From Hydnum rufescens UP504 (Eukaryota; Basidiomycota; Agaricomycetes; Cantharellales; Hydnaceae): 64,000 nucleotides of DNA. The DNA lies in NCBI GenBank assembly GCA_014904985.1, contig MU128974.1:84885-148884 (forward strand). The letters are read 5' to 3'. Within the stretch, counting starts at the first letter, position 1. Every line of letters begins with the position of its first letter. Below are positions 34,834-46,842 of the stretch, piece by piece. The notes below the pieces were generated by a model. The model was not told the origin of the DNA, ran no database searches, and saw nothing but the letters and a program-made list of their open reading frames with translations. The position numbers were made by a program, and so were the translations under genes.

Positions 34834-35547
34834 CTACTCAGCAGCTCGAGTTGCGCAAGACCGACGATCAAGCTCTTCTCGAACGAGGTCTATCGCGTGG
34901 CGGGCCACGTCCCGATCGTGTTTATACGTCAATTTCTCCAATGCCTCCTCAGCCTCGAACCAGCAGCTCTCGAAGAATTCGCCTGGCCTCAGTGTCCCAT
35001 CCTGATGCTCTCCGGCGACTTCGGTAATAAACCAGTAGATAATTTTAACATTATCAGGGGCGATATGTCGTACAGTCATCGCGAATGGCTCGGTGCAGTT
35101 GGCCACTTGTGTCCCGTTCTTGGTGTCCTTTGGCGGGAACAAGATTAACGACCTGCTTCGCGGTTGAAGCAACACGAGTTATTGCACCTTTACATCCTCT
35201 CGTGGTAACGGTGCGCGTGTATGGAGCGTCACGGGTAGAGGGCAGCATGGGTATCCCGTTTCTTCGTGAGTCTCGCGGAGGGCCACATCGAGAAGAGACC
35301 CCTCGAACTGGTCTTTCCTCCCCTTCGACAAGAGATATTCGTGCTTCCGGAGATGGAGGATCAAGCAAATTTGCAGCGGCCGAGTCTTATTTTCCAAAGT
35401 AATGGGGAGACGAAAGAGAATAGAGCCGGCGCAAATAAGGAATTGCGGCGAGATCAAAAGCTGGTAGGGGAATTTCGCCGAGCTCCCAGCGTCCGTGCTT
35501 GTGGAACCGGAGCTGAGGGAGAGTGTCGATTCGGAGAAGAGCGTCAT
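34834..35547 (-). CDS. Nudix hydrolase
   Basis: Nudix enzymes hydrolyse nucleoside diphosphates linked to another moiety. The Lys-rich start of the box (KGRKD) and downstream motifs resemble the diphosphoinositol-polyphosphate type, but the substrate is not shown. The start chosen is the ATG at 35547. AGSILFRLPITLE and ICLILHLRKHEYLLSKGRKD lead into the box, which continues FEGSLLDVALRETHEETGYP. Relative to the Gx5Ex7REUxEExGU consensus there is one extra residue between the first Glu and the RE. An intron of about 45 bp (about 35203-35158) follows. The second exon reads PFAMTVRHIAPDNVKIIYWF and ALEKLTYKHDRDVARHAIDL and ends in a stop at 34834. Upstream neighbour and strand fit a simple tandem layout with ISA2. 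Confidence 0.82.
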
Positions 35548-36794
35548 GATTCGGTCCTGGTCGGTGCGGCCGAATGGGATCCCAAGCTGAAAATATGAGT
35601 GAGCTCTTTCAGAGACTAGCAATTATGTGAGTCAGGCTCCAACCCCTTATGCGAGAGGCTTTGGTCACAGTAGTGGTGTTCGGCTTGAGCCGCACTGAAA
35701 TCCAATACCTACCCATCGCAATAGCACCACCCACGGTAGTTGGGTCACAGGGCAAGACACCCCAATGACCCCGTGGCCATGGAGTACAAGGAGAATGAAA
35801 AATAGAATGAAAATCTTTCCATTCTAAATATTTGATGAAGTCACCACGTCCTACTCGCCCTGGCCCTGAGCTGTGGCACTCCAGCACCACAAGCTGCGCA
35901 GGTTTAACGCAGAAACCAGTAGAAAAAGGCCTGTATCTACTTCTCAGGAAACTATGGGATCTTCAGAAGACAGAGCCACTAGATTGGAACAATTGCGGTC
36001 CTGAGGCAGAAATCGATGCACACAGCGGCACGAGAAAAGATCGCGCAAATATCGTAGTCGAAGGACACCAAATGATGATCCAAGGGGTGCAAGGAGTGGG
36101 CTGCATCTTTCAGGAGGCCACCACGAAGTGGACGTAACCGCAATTTGGCGTGTTGTGACTTGTTAGTTCAGGCGACAGTATTAACTTCTTCATATTTATT
36201 ATTCGAATTATCGACAAATATCTACAGAGATAGAGCATAGACGTCTTCCCCTTAGGTGGCGACAATATTTGCCCCCTCCTCATACCCTTATTGATACCTC
36301 AATGAGGGATTGAGCTACCAAAGCTATAGGCGCGATAATACTGCAATTCTATCTCAGACAATGCTGAGGAGATGACTTCCTCTCCGACGGCCACGACATT
36401 TTTCTGGGCACCCTTTCCCCGATTATTTGTGTCCGAGTCTTCCATTCATGGATCGAGTCGCATTACAATGTAATTACAGCAACGAGTGCCGACGAAATCC
36501 AATGATCACTGGGGCCTCGACCTCTTTGTTAAGTTTCGTTATCAGCAACGACAGGGGCCTGGTCCTGTAATCTATCCCATAAGCGAGTGTGGCATAATCT
36601 GAGGTTCAAGGTCGGGCGAGGGTCATTGAGGCAAGCACAATGGAGAATTGTATCCTGCAACCCACGGTTTTCTAGCTTTCGTCGTGGCCTCTTTTTTTCT
36701 CAAAATCACCCCTGCTTGATGGCCAATGTGGCAATGGAGAACTGAATAGAGCGTGCCCGGCAGGCTCCGGCAAGACTGGCAGTGCTTGATATGC
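35548..36794. other. intergenic, nothing recognised
   Basis: No gene supported. Two opposed frames at 35609-36137 are shadows of each other with no family resemblance. 36150-36620 is moderately AT-rich with pyrimidine tracts and no open frame of note. Confidence 0.35.
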
Positions 36795-38564
36795 ATGAAC
36801 TGTCCTCTTGGAGTGTGCAGGGCCGTGCACACTTTGAAAGACTCGACGAATCGTTTTCGGCCTCTCACTAGGAACCGTTTCCCCCTGACCTTGTCCGGCT
36901 CCTTTCCTCCAGTCGCCAAATTTCCGCGGGTCAAAAAGGAAGTGTCTCCACCTCTTCGATCTGTGACTGCCCAGCCTCGAAGTCTAGCAACAGATGACAG
37001 ACTTAATGAACCTCTGGCTCTTGGATCCAATCCAGACACTTTATGTGTATACCTCGACATCGAATTCGTCTCACTGGCGGCCTTCGAACAATTTCTTATC
37101 AAATCGGCGGGATTCAAGACGTCTATTTGGCGTGCGCTGCATCTCCCATCCCGTGAATCCGTATATCTCATTTGTCTTCTTCCTATTTTCTCAACAGTGA
37201 AGTTATCATCGACTTGTTCCGTTCATTATATACAGTTCCGCACCGTCGAAGATGCAATCAATGCACAAGCTTCCCTTCAACAGAAATGGCCTGACTCTCA
37301 GACCCTGCTGCGGAGGGGCCCGCTTCACAGTCACGTACTTGAAATTCGCCCGTGGGATTGGCATCGAGCCATTCCAATCCCTTCCCTCACGCACGAAGAA
37401 CTCCTTCACCACATCCACGCCGTTCGTGACCCAGTCCTTTTTTCTGATTGTTTAAGTATGTACAAAGGTACTTTCCTCCTCCACTCTGGGATATGCCCGG
37501 CGCTTAATACGAATTGATTTGGACTCATTTAGTCACCTATCGGCACGAGGTAGCTATACAGCTGCGGTTCCGCACAATCCAGAGCGCCTCGTCTGCTCTT
37601 CCTATTTTAGATGGTCGTTTCGCAATCGACCTGCCGCCCTACACTGTCGCATATCTCGGTGGCCCTGTTCCCACAAGTGCCGAGGTTCTATTATCTAGTG
37701 AAGAAGTGACGCGAGGGATCAACGGCCGGGTGATAAGAAGCGTAGAGAATCTTTCTTATATCCATCAGCGCCTGACGAAGATTTTTGGGTCAGCTGGGCG
37801 CATATTCTCCAGTTTGTGCTTATGTTTTGCAAGCAAGTGGCCTCGTTTATCGACCGCGTCTATCGCTTTTTTTTTTGGTGTTTACACACAGACCCTAAGG
37901 GCAGGATGTCTTGGCTTTGCTCGAAGGAGGTGCCCTCGGCTTTCAAGTATCGAGCGGATCGGAGCCACGAGCGATCTTCAACGTCGTCTTTGCATCCACC
38001 AAGTCTTAGCGATGAAACGCCCCGGTTAATCAGGGTCAATCACATCGATCATCTTGGCCACGTTCGCACTCGCCCAACGGCGGAATATGGAGAACGATTT
38101 TGGGATCCGAATGGCGATGTGGTTCGCGTGGGTTTGCCTAGGCCTAGCGAGGGATCTAAGGCGAACCACGGATTCCCTAAGAACGACATGGACGAGCTCA
38201 CGGAAGCCCTTCTGGCTGAGCCTCCTGTAATCGATATGCGTGGGTCCAAGCCGTCGTGGAGCGGACAGGGATGGCAGAAAACTACGTACAGTGAGCTCGT
38301 TCTGTGAGAACTCTTTGGGGTGCAAGGCCGTACTAACATTATTTTATTGCAGACCAGGAGAATCGTATAGCATTTCTAAAATTCGATTCTCCTGAAAACG
38401 CGCGAAGGACATGCGAGGCCATCAATCGGAACTATCGTATCTGGCGAGGATCCACGACCTGGTCAACGTCTGACCTTGAAGATAACATTGCGCGTGTCGT
38501 GAACGTAGTCGACTTTGACCACATTGTCACCTCCATATCGAGAGAGAATTTAATTAGACGTTGA
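36795..38564 (+). CDS. probable RNA-binding protein with RRM-like repeats
   Basis: I do not recognise a named family. Three segments have the spacing of the RRM third strand plus second helix: SVHYIQFRTVEDAINAQASL (37219-37280), AIQLRFRTIQSASSALPILD (37555-37612) and NRIAFLKFDSPENARRTCEA (38362-38425). Between them lie a Pro-rich N-terminus (FPRVKKEVSPP), YLDIEFVSLAAFEQFLIKSA, and a basic linker with FWDPNGDVVRVGLPRP. Several introns are needed. The last exon ends at the TGA 38562-38564 (SRENLIRR). The proposed start is the first in-frame ATG (36795). RNA binding is an inference from pattern only. Confidence 0.55.
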
Positions 38565-39007
38565 ATTATTATTGTGCGGTTCTACTCGTAATGTACCAAT
38601 TGTACTAGACGATTTCGTGATCAATTGTCGCATGGCCACTTGGTGTGACAATAATATGTCCTGTGCTCCTTTCCCTTTATTTATTCTTATTTATTGGAGC
38701 CATGGGCATAGCGAAAGTGTCTGTTGCACTATTCTGAGCCATGGCAAGGTAGGAGACAAGGATTTACGCTGGAAGAGGAAATAAACGAGCGGAAAGAGGC
38801 TGAAAAGAGTCTGGAGTAGGTGTTCGCAATATGGATTCTTCTAGATTGTTCACTTCATAGGATAATCTGAAAGAATCTGGAGCATTCTAGCAGTACAATC
38901 AGGAAAAACAATCCACATTCTTTCAACTGTTCAGGTCCTAACGTTTGCGAGTCAAAATACTGATTCAGATGCACCGTATTGCTTTAAGACAGGGCAGAAC
39001 ACACCAA
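38565..39007. other. intergenic between convergent genes
   Basis: Contains the 3' flanks of the RRM-like gene and of the desaturase-family gene. Nothing else recognised. Confidence 0.4.
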
Positions 39008-40483
39008 TCACCAATCCACGTTCTCATCGACCATCTCCAGGCGGGGCCCGGCCCGTGCAGTACTGAGAAGTTTATCCCATATTCTGGTCTGTTTCCATGA
39101 CTTATAGCCGGCCGGTCAGCTTTTGATCAATCAGGCGTGGGAACCACGCGTTCACATACTTAAAGGACTTGCGCCATCCATTGCGGTGATGAAGATCACT
39201 TAGTATGGGTGGATTGAGTATTTGGTCCTGGCCCTGATCAAAAAAAAACACTTACTGGTCTTCGCCAGCCATGTCCATGCCAAAAGGACGAAGGATGGGA
39301 CCGGTGACGGGCTGTTGCTGGTAGAGACGGACCCCTGAATGGCCGACCACTTCGGTGTAGGTTGTGTAGACCGAAGAAATCGACTAGCACGAGGCCGTTG
39401 GTCATAGATAGTCCGCCCACCGAGCAATATTCAACTCATCAAAATGGGGAAATCAACGGGATATACGAGGTAAGCGAGCAGGGGGATAATTAAGATACCG
39501 ATGACCTCCTCGTGATATAGAGACGAACATATGGGAATAGCATTTGAGAAATCATAAATGGTCATCAAGCATGCCTGCGAATGCAGAAAGAAGGGCACTG
39601 GGATGCTTTGTCATATGATGCTAAACACGATAGACCCAAGGGGAGGCATTGGCCATTCGGTAGAGGCCACTGGTTCATCGGGGGCTCTTACAGTCCTGTG
39701 GAACCTCCAGAGGAACTGTGTGGGTGGTCCCTTAGCGAGAATCATGAATAGGAGGAATTCAGGCTTACGTCAATTTCATGCATTGCTCGATGATAAATGC
39801 TTCCATTGGCGTTGTCAATAGAAGGTTATGTAGGCCAGGAAAGCGGATCCCACTCACTAGAACCAAAAATCGACGATAATCGTGTACACAAACATGTGCA
39901 CTGACAGCCAGGGTGTAATGTACAGCGTCTCGAAACGGTTATATGCAATGAAACAACAGAACAACAGGCGGACCGTCGCGACGAAGAATATGCCAAGCTA
40001 CGACTCGTCAGGTAAGGCATCCGGAAACAATGAAGCGATATCATACCATGGTCAATTTCAGGCGCGCATCAGGAACACCATCGCGCGGAACTTGGCCGTC
40101 CAAGAAGCCATGCTTCAGTGCCAGAGCATTCAGATGGAATGCAAGCATGGCCACAAATGTGATGAACGCGAGGGAGTATACTATTCCGGCCATCCACATC
40201 GGCCACGAGAGGCGAAAGTACTTGATGGATATGTATTGAATCGCGATCGGGGCAATAGCGCGGGGGAGTACGAAGGCATCTAAAATAAGAGAGGGTCGAA
40301 CAGGGGCACATCTAGCGTATGGGAAGATATCATTGGCCACGTACGTTGCTTCCACACCGGATGAACGGTCAGCTTCCCTTCTCGTGGCCTGGTTTCACCC
40401 TTGAACATATGTCGATATGCCACCCAGCCAGATATATTGCCTATGGATCTGTTGGTGGGATCCTTGTACCAGGTACTCCTCAT
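39008..40483 (-). CDS. sterol desaturase / fatty-acid hydroxylase family membrane enzyme
   Basis: This integral membrane di-iron family hydroxylates or desaturates sterols, fatty acids or sphingolipids in the ER. The gene is cut by at least seven introns. N-terminal exons give AIAPIAIQYISIKYFRLSWP and MAGIVYSLAFITFVAMLAFH, then PWLSVHMFVYTIIVDFWF. Splicing adds IYHRAMHEID, the first His box (HxxxH). FLWRFHRT joins HHMTKHPSALLS to give the second (HxxHH). EEVIGILIIPLLAYLV is a further helix, then YTEVVGHSGVRLYQQQPVTG and ILRPFGMDMAGED. The third box is HDLHHRNGWRKSF. The end QTRIWDKLLSTARAGPRLEM stops at 39008. A frame switch at an A3 run (39092-39094, T on plus) fits one missing base. The start (40483) is tentative. 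Confidence 0.82.
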
Positions 40484-43281
40484 GAAAGGTGGATCATTGA
40501 CAGAAAAGGGTTCGGAACGCTCTGGAGTCACGGGGCCGGGTTAACGGCTGGAGCATGCTTCGAAGTCCGGGAGCCAGGTTCCAAAGAATCCAGAGGTAGG
40601 GCGTTGGACGTGCTTTCGTCGTGTCGTCCGTAGGCATACTACACGATTTTCTAGTGGCACCAGATCAGCACGGAGAAAGATTGACCCCAAACCGCTACAA
40701 TTCGCTCAACGGACAGATACATGCCGCCTTGGGTACGGGGAGACGTCACGCTCCGCGTGACGTCTGCTTCCAGATCAAAAGGCTTAGGGTCCATTCGGCA
40801 ACTCGTGTTGGAAGTGGGAAGTGAGAGCTCTAGTGCTCATTGCTTAGTATACTTCTCGGGATGTACCGAAGTTCCCTCAAGTCTTTGCTTGAGCTCTGAT
40901 CAAATGCTCTATCGATTCTTCTTGTTGTGCGAATCTAAGTGGCTCTGCACCGATTCTTCAACAACTGAAACCGTGCTGTTTCATGGCTTGGTTCTTCCTG
41001 CTGTTTCTTCTGAAGTTACTCTCGGGGACTTGAGAAACACTGAAGTTCAAACAGTGCTGTTTTGTCTATTTATATAGTATAGTAGAGAAGTGAGATGGGG
41101 TAGCTGAAAAGAAAAAGAGGTTGGCAGCCGAATGGTCACAACTTTTCATGATATTTAAGTGCAGTTTCTGAGAAAAAGTGGGGTTTCTTTTTGAATTGAA
41201 ACAGTGCTGTTTTGAGTTGCTGAACAGACCCTTACTGTTAGGTCCCAATTTTGGAAGTATCTGGCTTGCTACCTGGTCAGGTGACCTCATGAAATTTACA
41301 TGCAAACCACTGCAAACAACACCAATGTGAACTAAATGCCCACCTTTGACTGGTCTAGACAAAGCAGAAAATATCCAAAAGTCTGTCAGACATCCAAAAT
41401 AAACTTCCAGACCATTCAGAATATAATCTAGATGATGGGCAACTGCAAGTCATCAGTACTATTCTAAACAGTTGAGTACTTTCTGCCCCACCTGAATGTA
41501 AAACTGAGGACCCAGAATTTGGCACAATTCATTTTGAACACAACTCATCACCATCTGGATGCAAAGCCAGAAATAACTGAATGCTGGCACAAGTTGAGGA
41601 TGGATAAGTTGCTAGATATGATCTTTAGGTAGCAGAAACATAAGTAAATAGTTCATAAATTATATATTTTAGGTTATTTAACAAGCTTTGAGTGGGTTTG
41701 GAGAAGATTCTCCAGAATTCCAAAAAAGGAAATTTCCACCTTCTTGCATGTGCAACTATGGGGGTAGGGGGAGGGGGGGAAGTCAGAATACCATGTAGAT
41801 GTCCCCTTACCATAGCATGAGGGCTTTGCATGGTGCAAGCTGGAGTACTGCTGTTGGAGGGATAAATCCCTACCACATAGAATTTGTATCACCACCCAAC
41901 TACCTCCTCAAACAAATCCAATATGTTCAATTCCACCTCCTCCATTTCCTGTCATTCCTTTTATTAAATAGCACGGATTCCCCTCTTTCAAAACCGTGGC
42001 CTACTCGCTTCTCCTCCACCTTGTATACAAGACAATTGTTTGTCCACCTCCAGGTCTTCAACAGACCACCTGATTTTGTATTTACCTTGAGTCCAGCCAA
42101 TTGTGGCTTTGGCAATTCAACTTGCCCTCTTCATTGATGCTCAATCCAGTCTTCTGTGCCATGGCCTCAAGGGCGATATACGAGTCCCAATTATATAATC
42201 AAGATTGCCTAATCCTTTGGATCCAACCCGCGGATTAGTCACATGTTAAATAGGGGCTATTCCCATACTCTCAAGGAGTATTTCGCGAATATCTCCCTCA
42301 TTTTTGATCGGATCGACTCGGCAAGATAGCGCCCAGAAAGCTACGATCAATGCCTACCCGACGGTACCACACACGCGTTTATCGGATACGAACTACATCC
42401 TCCAGGTCGATTTTACCTCATGTTCCACACTATCCTTCAGTATTTCACGAATATCTCCACCAGTTTTGATCCAATTCATTAGTAACGACCACCCCTAGAA
42501 AGACGCTGAAAATCCGCATCGAATGGTACCAAGGGAAAAACGAGTGGATTAGAACTCGGCTTTCTGTGATTTAGTCTCCCCATGTCTCATTTCACTTTTA
42601 CCTCCGCTTTTCTGATTATTAAAGGCAATTATGGTTCCGGAACCCTATTTCCGATGGAGGGTACGTCTAGGGCGACCAGTTCCACCTTTCCCCAAGGGAT
42701 TCTGTTCAGTAGGAGAGGAGGAATACCTTGGTTAAGCCATATTCCCCTGTTCTGACTTGTTAATTGAATATCTCCTTCAGTTTTCAAGCTTTTGACTTGA
42801 TTTCTTTTTCATCATTTTCGCCTCAATCCCACCTTTCTGCCGGTTACCATAGAATTTTTCTGTGATGTATATTAAGTGCAGGAGATGCGAATTTCCATTG
42901 TCTTTCCCCTCATCCCCAGTTTTGAAGGCTTAACAAACTGCCACTGGTCCAAGGGTAAACTCCACAACACAATCACTACTTATCACACTTTTGATAGGTT
43001 CTCAAGAGGAGGACTTAGTGTGTGATTTGATCCCTTCATTCACTGTTTAGATAGTCTCTATCAGAGCAGTACATTTCTCCCATCCAAAGACTGCTCCTTC
43101 TCAAGGACCTGAACACCCGGATTGATCCTGTGATCCCTTCTCTTCGTTCTTGATCTCATATCATGGACTGTAGCTGGAGTTGACTTCAAATTCCCGCTTA
43201 CAAATCTGGTGGTCCTTACAGGGGGTCACAATCTTCAATCTGTATCCTACCAATTCAATTCTATAACTTGTGGCCACAGAC
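40484..43281. other. gene-poor transition into repeat-rich DNA
   Basis: No gene is supported over about 2.8 kb. Base composition becomes AT-rich. A CAGTGCTGTTTT motif recurs at 40973, 41052 and 41203 in otherwise unremarkable sequence. Between 42285 and 42790 a degenerate motif (GAATATCTCC then CAGTTTTGATC) recurs three times, at about 42289, 42450 and 42766. This may be part of the 5' region or LTR of the gag-type element that follows, but I could not define LTR borders. Confidence 0.4.
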
Positions 43282-45094
43282 ATGTCTACCACTACATATG
43301 CTTGCATGCCAGGACCGCAATCCAGGGACACCCCGCGATTCAAAGGAAAAAGGATCTTACGTTTCCTCGCAGAATATGAGTTCTGCACTACTGTGGCCCA
43401 TCTTACATCAGCTCAATCTATCCATCAAATAACTCATTATTGTGATTTAAAGTCAGAAAGATTTATCGAGGCCTTAGATGAATATTATCATGACGACTGG
43501 GAGGCATTTAAGTCCCATCTATTGGACTACTATCCTCTGAAGAAGAAAAACCTTATTATAAGGTGGATCATTTACTTAAGCTTGTCTGCAAGGACAGAAA
43601 ACTCTTGTCTATTGAGAAATTCAACAATTATATTTGGGAGTTTACAGTTATTGCAAGAGCCCTTGAAGATCGAAAGGTGCTCTCACAAACTGATAAATAC
43701 AATTATTTTTGGAGAGGAATTAAACCTGTCTCATTCCGCAACAAAATCGCTAACGTCTTAAGGAATTCTAAACAATGGATCAACCTCACCAACCCCCTGC
43801 CTATGGACAAGGCCACCCAAGTTATCAAGCTATGGCTGAAGAGAGATTTGTATCAGGTGCTGGATGAGCATGGATTAAGCATGGCTTCAGGAGATGAAGA
43901 ATCTTCTGAGGTGATGGATTCTGACGACGACTCGGGTTTGGATGATTTGGAAGATGAATCTAAAAGAGTCAAAAGCAAGAAGAGTCAGTCCAAAGTCGAT
44001 GCAAAACAAAAGAAAGAAGAGACCGTGGCCAAACCTTCTGAGACTAAGCCCAGGACTCGAGCAATCCAATGAAGTTGAATATTGATGATCTTGCGGAAAA
44101 GATAGGGTGCCTGACCCTGGCATTAGGCCAGCTGGACCCTGATAAGGTTGCGCAACACCAGGGGAGGTTCACCTCTTCGTCAATTAAATGCTTTATGTGC
44201 GGGGAAGAGGGACACTCACTTAAAGACTGTCCTGAGACAAAGGCTTTATCACTAAGAAAGTTTTGAAGATGTCCAACGAGGGCTGTCTCATACAAACAGA
44301 TGGGACCGATCTACTGTGAGGCGATATCAACAATGGTGGAGTGGCCCATATCCTTCATGATCAACTTGTGAACACATCCAATGTCAAAATGGAACACCTA
44401 CACAGTTTTTATTTGATGAATCAAGAGTTCGCCATCTTTGGCAAGTACGAATATGAGGTGTTTCCCATGGAAAGAAAGCAGGGAGAGCCCGAGCCAAAGC
44501 AATCTGAGCTGTACGTGAAAGACAATCCTAAGGGAAAGAAACCAGAATATCTGAATAGGGCATACATTGAGTTGCCCCAATGCCTGGTTAAGCACGATCC
44601 AGCTGTACCTAACACAAAAGTACCCACCATACTCAAATGAGAAGGTCGTATTGCCGATCCTATGCTGGTTTTGCTGAGTGAGGACGTAGAAATGCGAGAT
44701 GGAATGGTAGTTGAGCCTACAAGTCACAAGCAAAGAGGGATAGTCAAGGACAAAGAGGTTCCGTCAAACAAGATCAAACCTAAAGCAAAATCTTCATTAG
44801 AAGATGTGGTCATATGCGAGAAGGGCAGTCAGATAAAGAAGAGAGCCTCGCTGGCTTACTGTTTTGCTAGCGAACTGCAGGAAAATGTGGACATGGATGC
44901 TTTGTACAAGTCCCTGATGGACAAGGAGATCATGGTCAAACTCGGCGATATCCTAGGATCATCGTTTGAGCTCTGCAAGAGACTACAGCTGGCGACCAAG
45001 ACACAATGGATCCCAGTTAAGCCGGAGATCGCTGGATCTAGTAATGTCGAAGCTACAGTCAATGTTATAGAACGTACCGACGAATCTATGGTCT
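43282..45094 (+). pseudogene. decayed gag-type ORF of an older retroelement (element A)
   Basis: The ATG at 43282 opens a protein of the Gag type common in Agaricomycete Ty3 elements: MPGPQSRDTPRFKGKRILRF, THYCDLKSERFIEALDEYYH and the YYP motif. A one-base frame break near 43536 separates this from KVDHLLKLVCKDRKLLSIEK and KVLSQTDKYNYFWRGIKPVS in the next frame. An acidic and Lys-rich linker follows, and in another frame a CCHC zinc knuckle (CFMCGEEGHSLKDC, 44191-44232). Farther on, FASELQENVDMDALYKSLMD and GSSFELCKRLQLATKTQW belong to the region that normally precedes the protease. The ORF is cut at 45094 by the LTR of the chromovirus, and no reverse transcriptase of this element remains in the window. 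Confidence 0.75.
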
Positions 45095-45740
45095 TGTCAG
45101 GGCCACGCTGCGACGAGAGCACCAAACAAATATAGACACGGATAAGTCCGACTAGGTCCGGCGTAAGTCCGGCTCAGTCCGAAGGAATCCGGGCAAGGCT
45201 GAGATAAGAGGAGCGGAGGAGAACAGAGGAGAGCTCCAGCAGCCCGGAAGGGTCTAGGCGGAGGTGAGTACGACGGTCCTTAAGCTCGAGGAGTCAGCTG
45301 GACCACACTCGGAACTGTAGTCCGGGGTAATAGCGGAAATCCTGAGTTTCATAGAAGACATAAGGAAGTACAAGGACAAACCTGTAGTCCGGGGTAATAG
45401 CGGAAATCCTGAGAGACCAAAGCTGAGGCCTCTGGACTTCGCCCCCGGACTACTTATACAGGACAGCTATACTACGAGGGGAGTGATCATCAAGGGGGAG
45501 GGTGGTTACAAGGGAGGTGGAAACAGGAACAGGGGAGCGGCCAGGAACAAGGACAGGTACTAGCGTGGGTAACTCGGAATCAAAGGAAATGAAAGAGAAA
45601 TGAAACGTGACAGAACGAACTCGGAAGCAAACGGAAACAAACGGAAACAAGAAGAAATAAACTGACGGAGCCCGGAGAGCACCGGAGACAAATCGGAAGC
45701 AAACCGGAGTTATCGGAAAAGAAGCGGACGAACCCTGACA
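45095..45740 (-). repeat. 3' LTR of element B
   Basis: 646 bp, starting TGTCAGGGCCACG and ending CGAACCCTGACA in plus orientation. Near-identical to 51860-52506. Contains two direct copies of a roughly 67-bp unit built around CTCAGGATTTCCGCTATTAC in element orientation. Confidence 0.95.
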
Positions 45741-45754
45741 TTACCCCCCTCTTA
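45741..45754 (-). other. polypurine tract of element B
   Basis: In element orientation the bases right before the 3' LTR read AAGAGGGGGGTAA, a run of purines directly abutting TGTCAGGG. This is the expected primer for plus-strand DNA synthesis. Confidence 0.8.
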
Positions 45755-45824
45755 AGCCCGTTCGTCCCGAACGGGCGAGACGGATCGATCCGCGGAGACA
45801 GCCGGAGAATTTTCCACTACCATC

Positions 45825-46750
45825 ATGTCCAACCCTCGTAGATCTAAACTCGATGAGGCTCGTATGCGTGCAGAAGAGGCTGCGCAGGCCCTCCAGGAGG
45901 CCCAGGAGGAGGAGGAGGAGCGTGTAGCGGAGGAGGAGCGGAAACAGGAGGAGGCGAGGCGTGAGGCCGCGAGGCGCAAGGCTGTGGCGGAAGCCAAGGC
46001 AGCTGCAGAGGCTAAGGCCGCTGCGGAGGCTAAGGCCAAGGCGGACGACCTTGCCAGGAGGATCCGTGAGGATCCTGCGCTTATGCCGTGAGTTCTGTGT
46101 GTTGTTCTCTGTCCATGGCACCTTGGTGACGCGTTCCAGGTCTACGGTGTGTTTCCGCTGCGTCCAACAGCGGATTCGCTGCGTTCCGCAGGCGGATAAG
46201 CCTGGAGCGCGGGCGTGCCAGGCGTGCTTCATGGCGAAGGCTCGATGCAACTTGGGCGAGGAGGGAGGGTCCGGGGCGGAGACGTCGGCGGCTGGGCGGA
46301 GTCGTGCTCGTGCTCCGACGCCAGGAGTTCAGCAACGATTGGCCGTGGCTGCGGAGCAAAGTGCGCTAGCACATAAACGGTCCGCGGAGGCGTTGGAAAG
46401 GCAGGCACGGGCTGCGGAGGAGATGGCGATGTCCATGGGTGAGGTGAGGGATTCCCTGGACACGATCGTGCGACATCTGTTGCCTCGTCCGGCCTCGGAA
46501 CGGCCTCGTGCAACGTCGGAGTATCCTCGTCCGGTCTCGGAACGTCCCCGTGCAATGTCGGAGTACCCCGTCGATCTCGGAGCATCCGGAGTGGCGAGGG
46601 ATATCTGGAGGACCGGAGTCGGCTGCTGCGGCGGGTTCGGAATCCGGTCGTAGTCGTAAGCGCCAGCGTACTGGCGAACTCATTGATCTGTCGGACGACG
46701 ACGAGGACGATGATGATGACGACGACGAACGACAACGAGGACGACGATGA
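45825..46750 (+). CDS. antisense Zn2Cys6-type coiled-coil protein carried by element B
   Basis: This gene runs opposite to gag-pol, between pol and the 3' LTR. Exon 1 (45825-46087) starts MSNPRRSKLDEARMRAEEAA and continues as a long Glu/Ala/Lys-rich coiled coil. A canonical intron (46088-46139, GTGAG donor, TTCCAG acceptor) leads to CFRCVQQRIRC, then ACQACFMAKARC. The spacing Cx2Cx6Cx11Cx2Cx6C matches a Gal4-type binuclear zinc cluster. A second coiled coil follows (ALAHKRSAEALERQARAAEE), then tandem RPRATSEYP-like repeats, a basic GRSRKRQR patch and a run of about 14 Asp/Glu. Reading the last part needs a one-base change at a C4 run (46566-46569). DNA binding and regulation of the element or host are inferences. 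I know similar cysteine clusters from mushroom genomes but not a described function for such an antisense gene. Confidence 0.7.
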
Positions 46751-46842
46751 TGACGACGGGGAGGCGGAGTAGTTGATACCTTCGTTGTCAAACTTGTGTC
46801 TCGTAAATCCCGTGTTTCGTACACCTCTGTTTCGTAAATCGT

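Noticed and set aside
39008..40483. Cytochrome P450 or wax synthase
   Set aside because: The N-terminal helices first suggested these, but the spliced exons show three histidine boxes (HRAMH, HRTHH, HDLHH) of the desaturase/hydroxylase family and no heme-binding Cys motif.
45961..46653. Antisense frame as an unspliced ORF starting at 45961
   Set aside because: The part before 46140 has no sensible composition. The 52-bp intron 46088-46139 with canonical ends joins the better exon 1 to the cysteine-rich frame.
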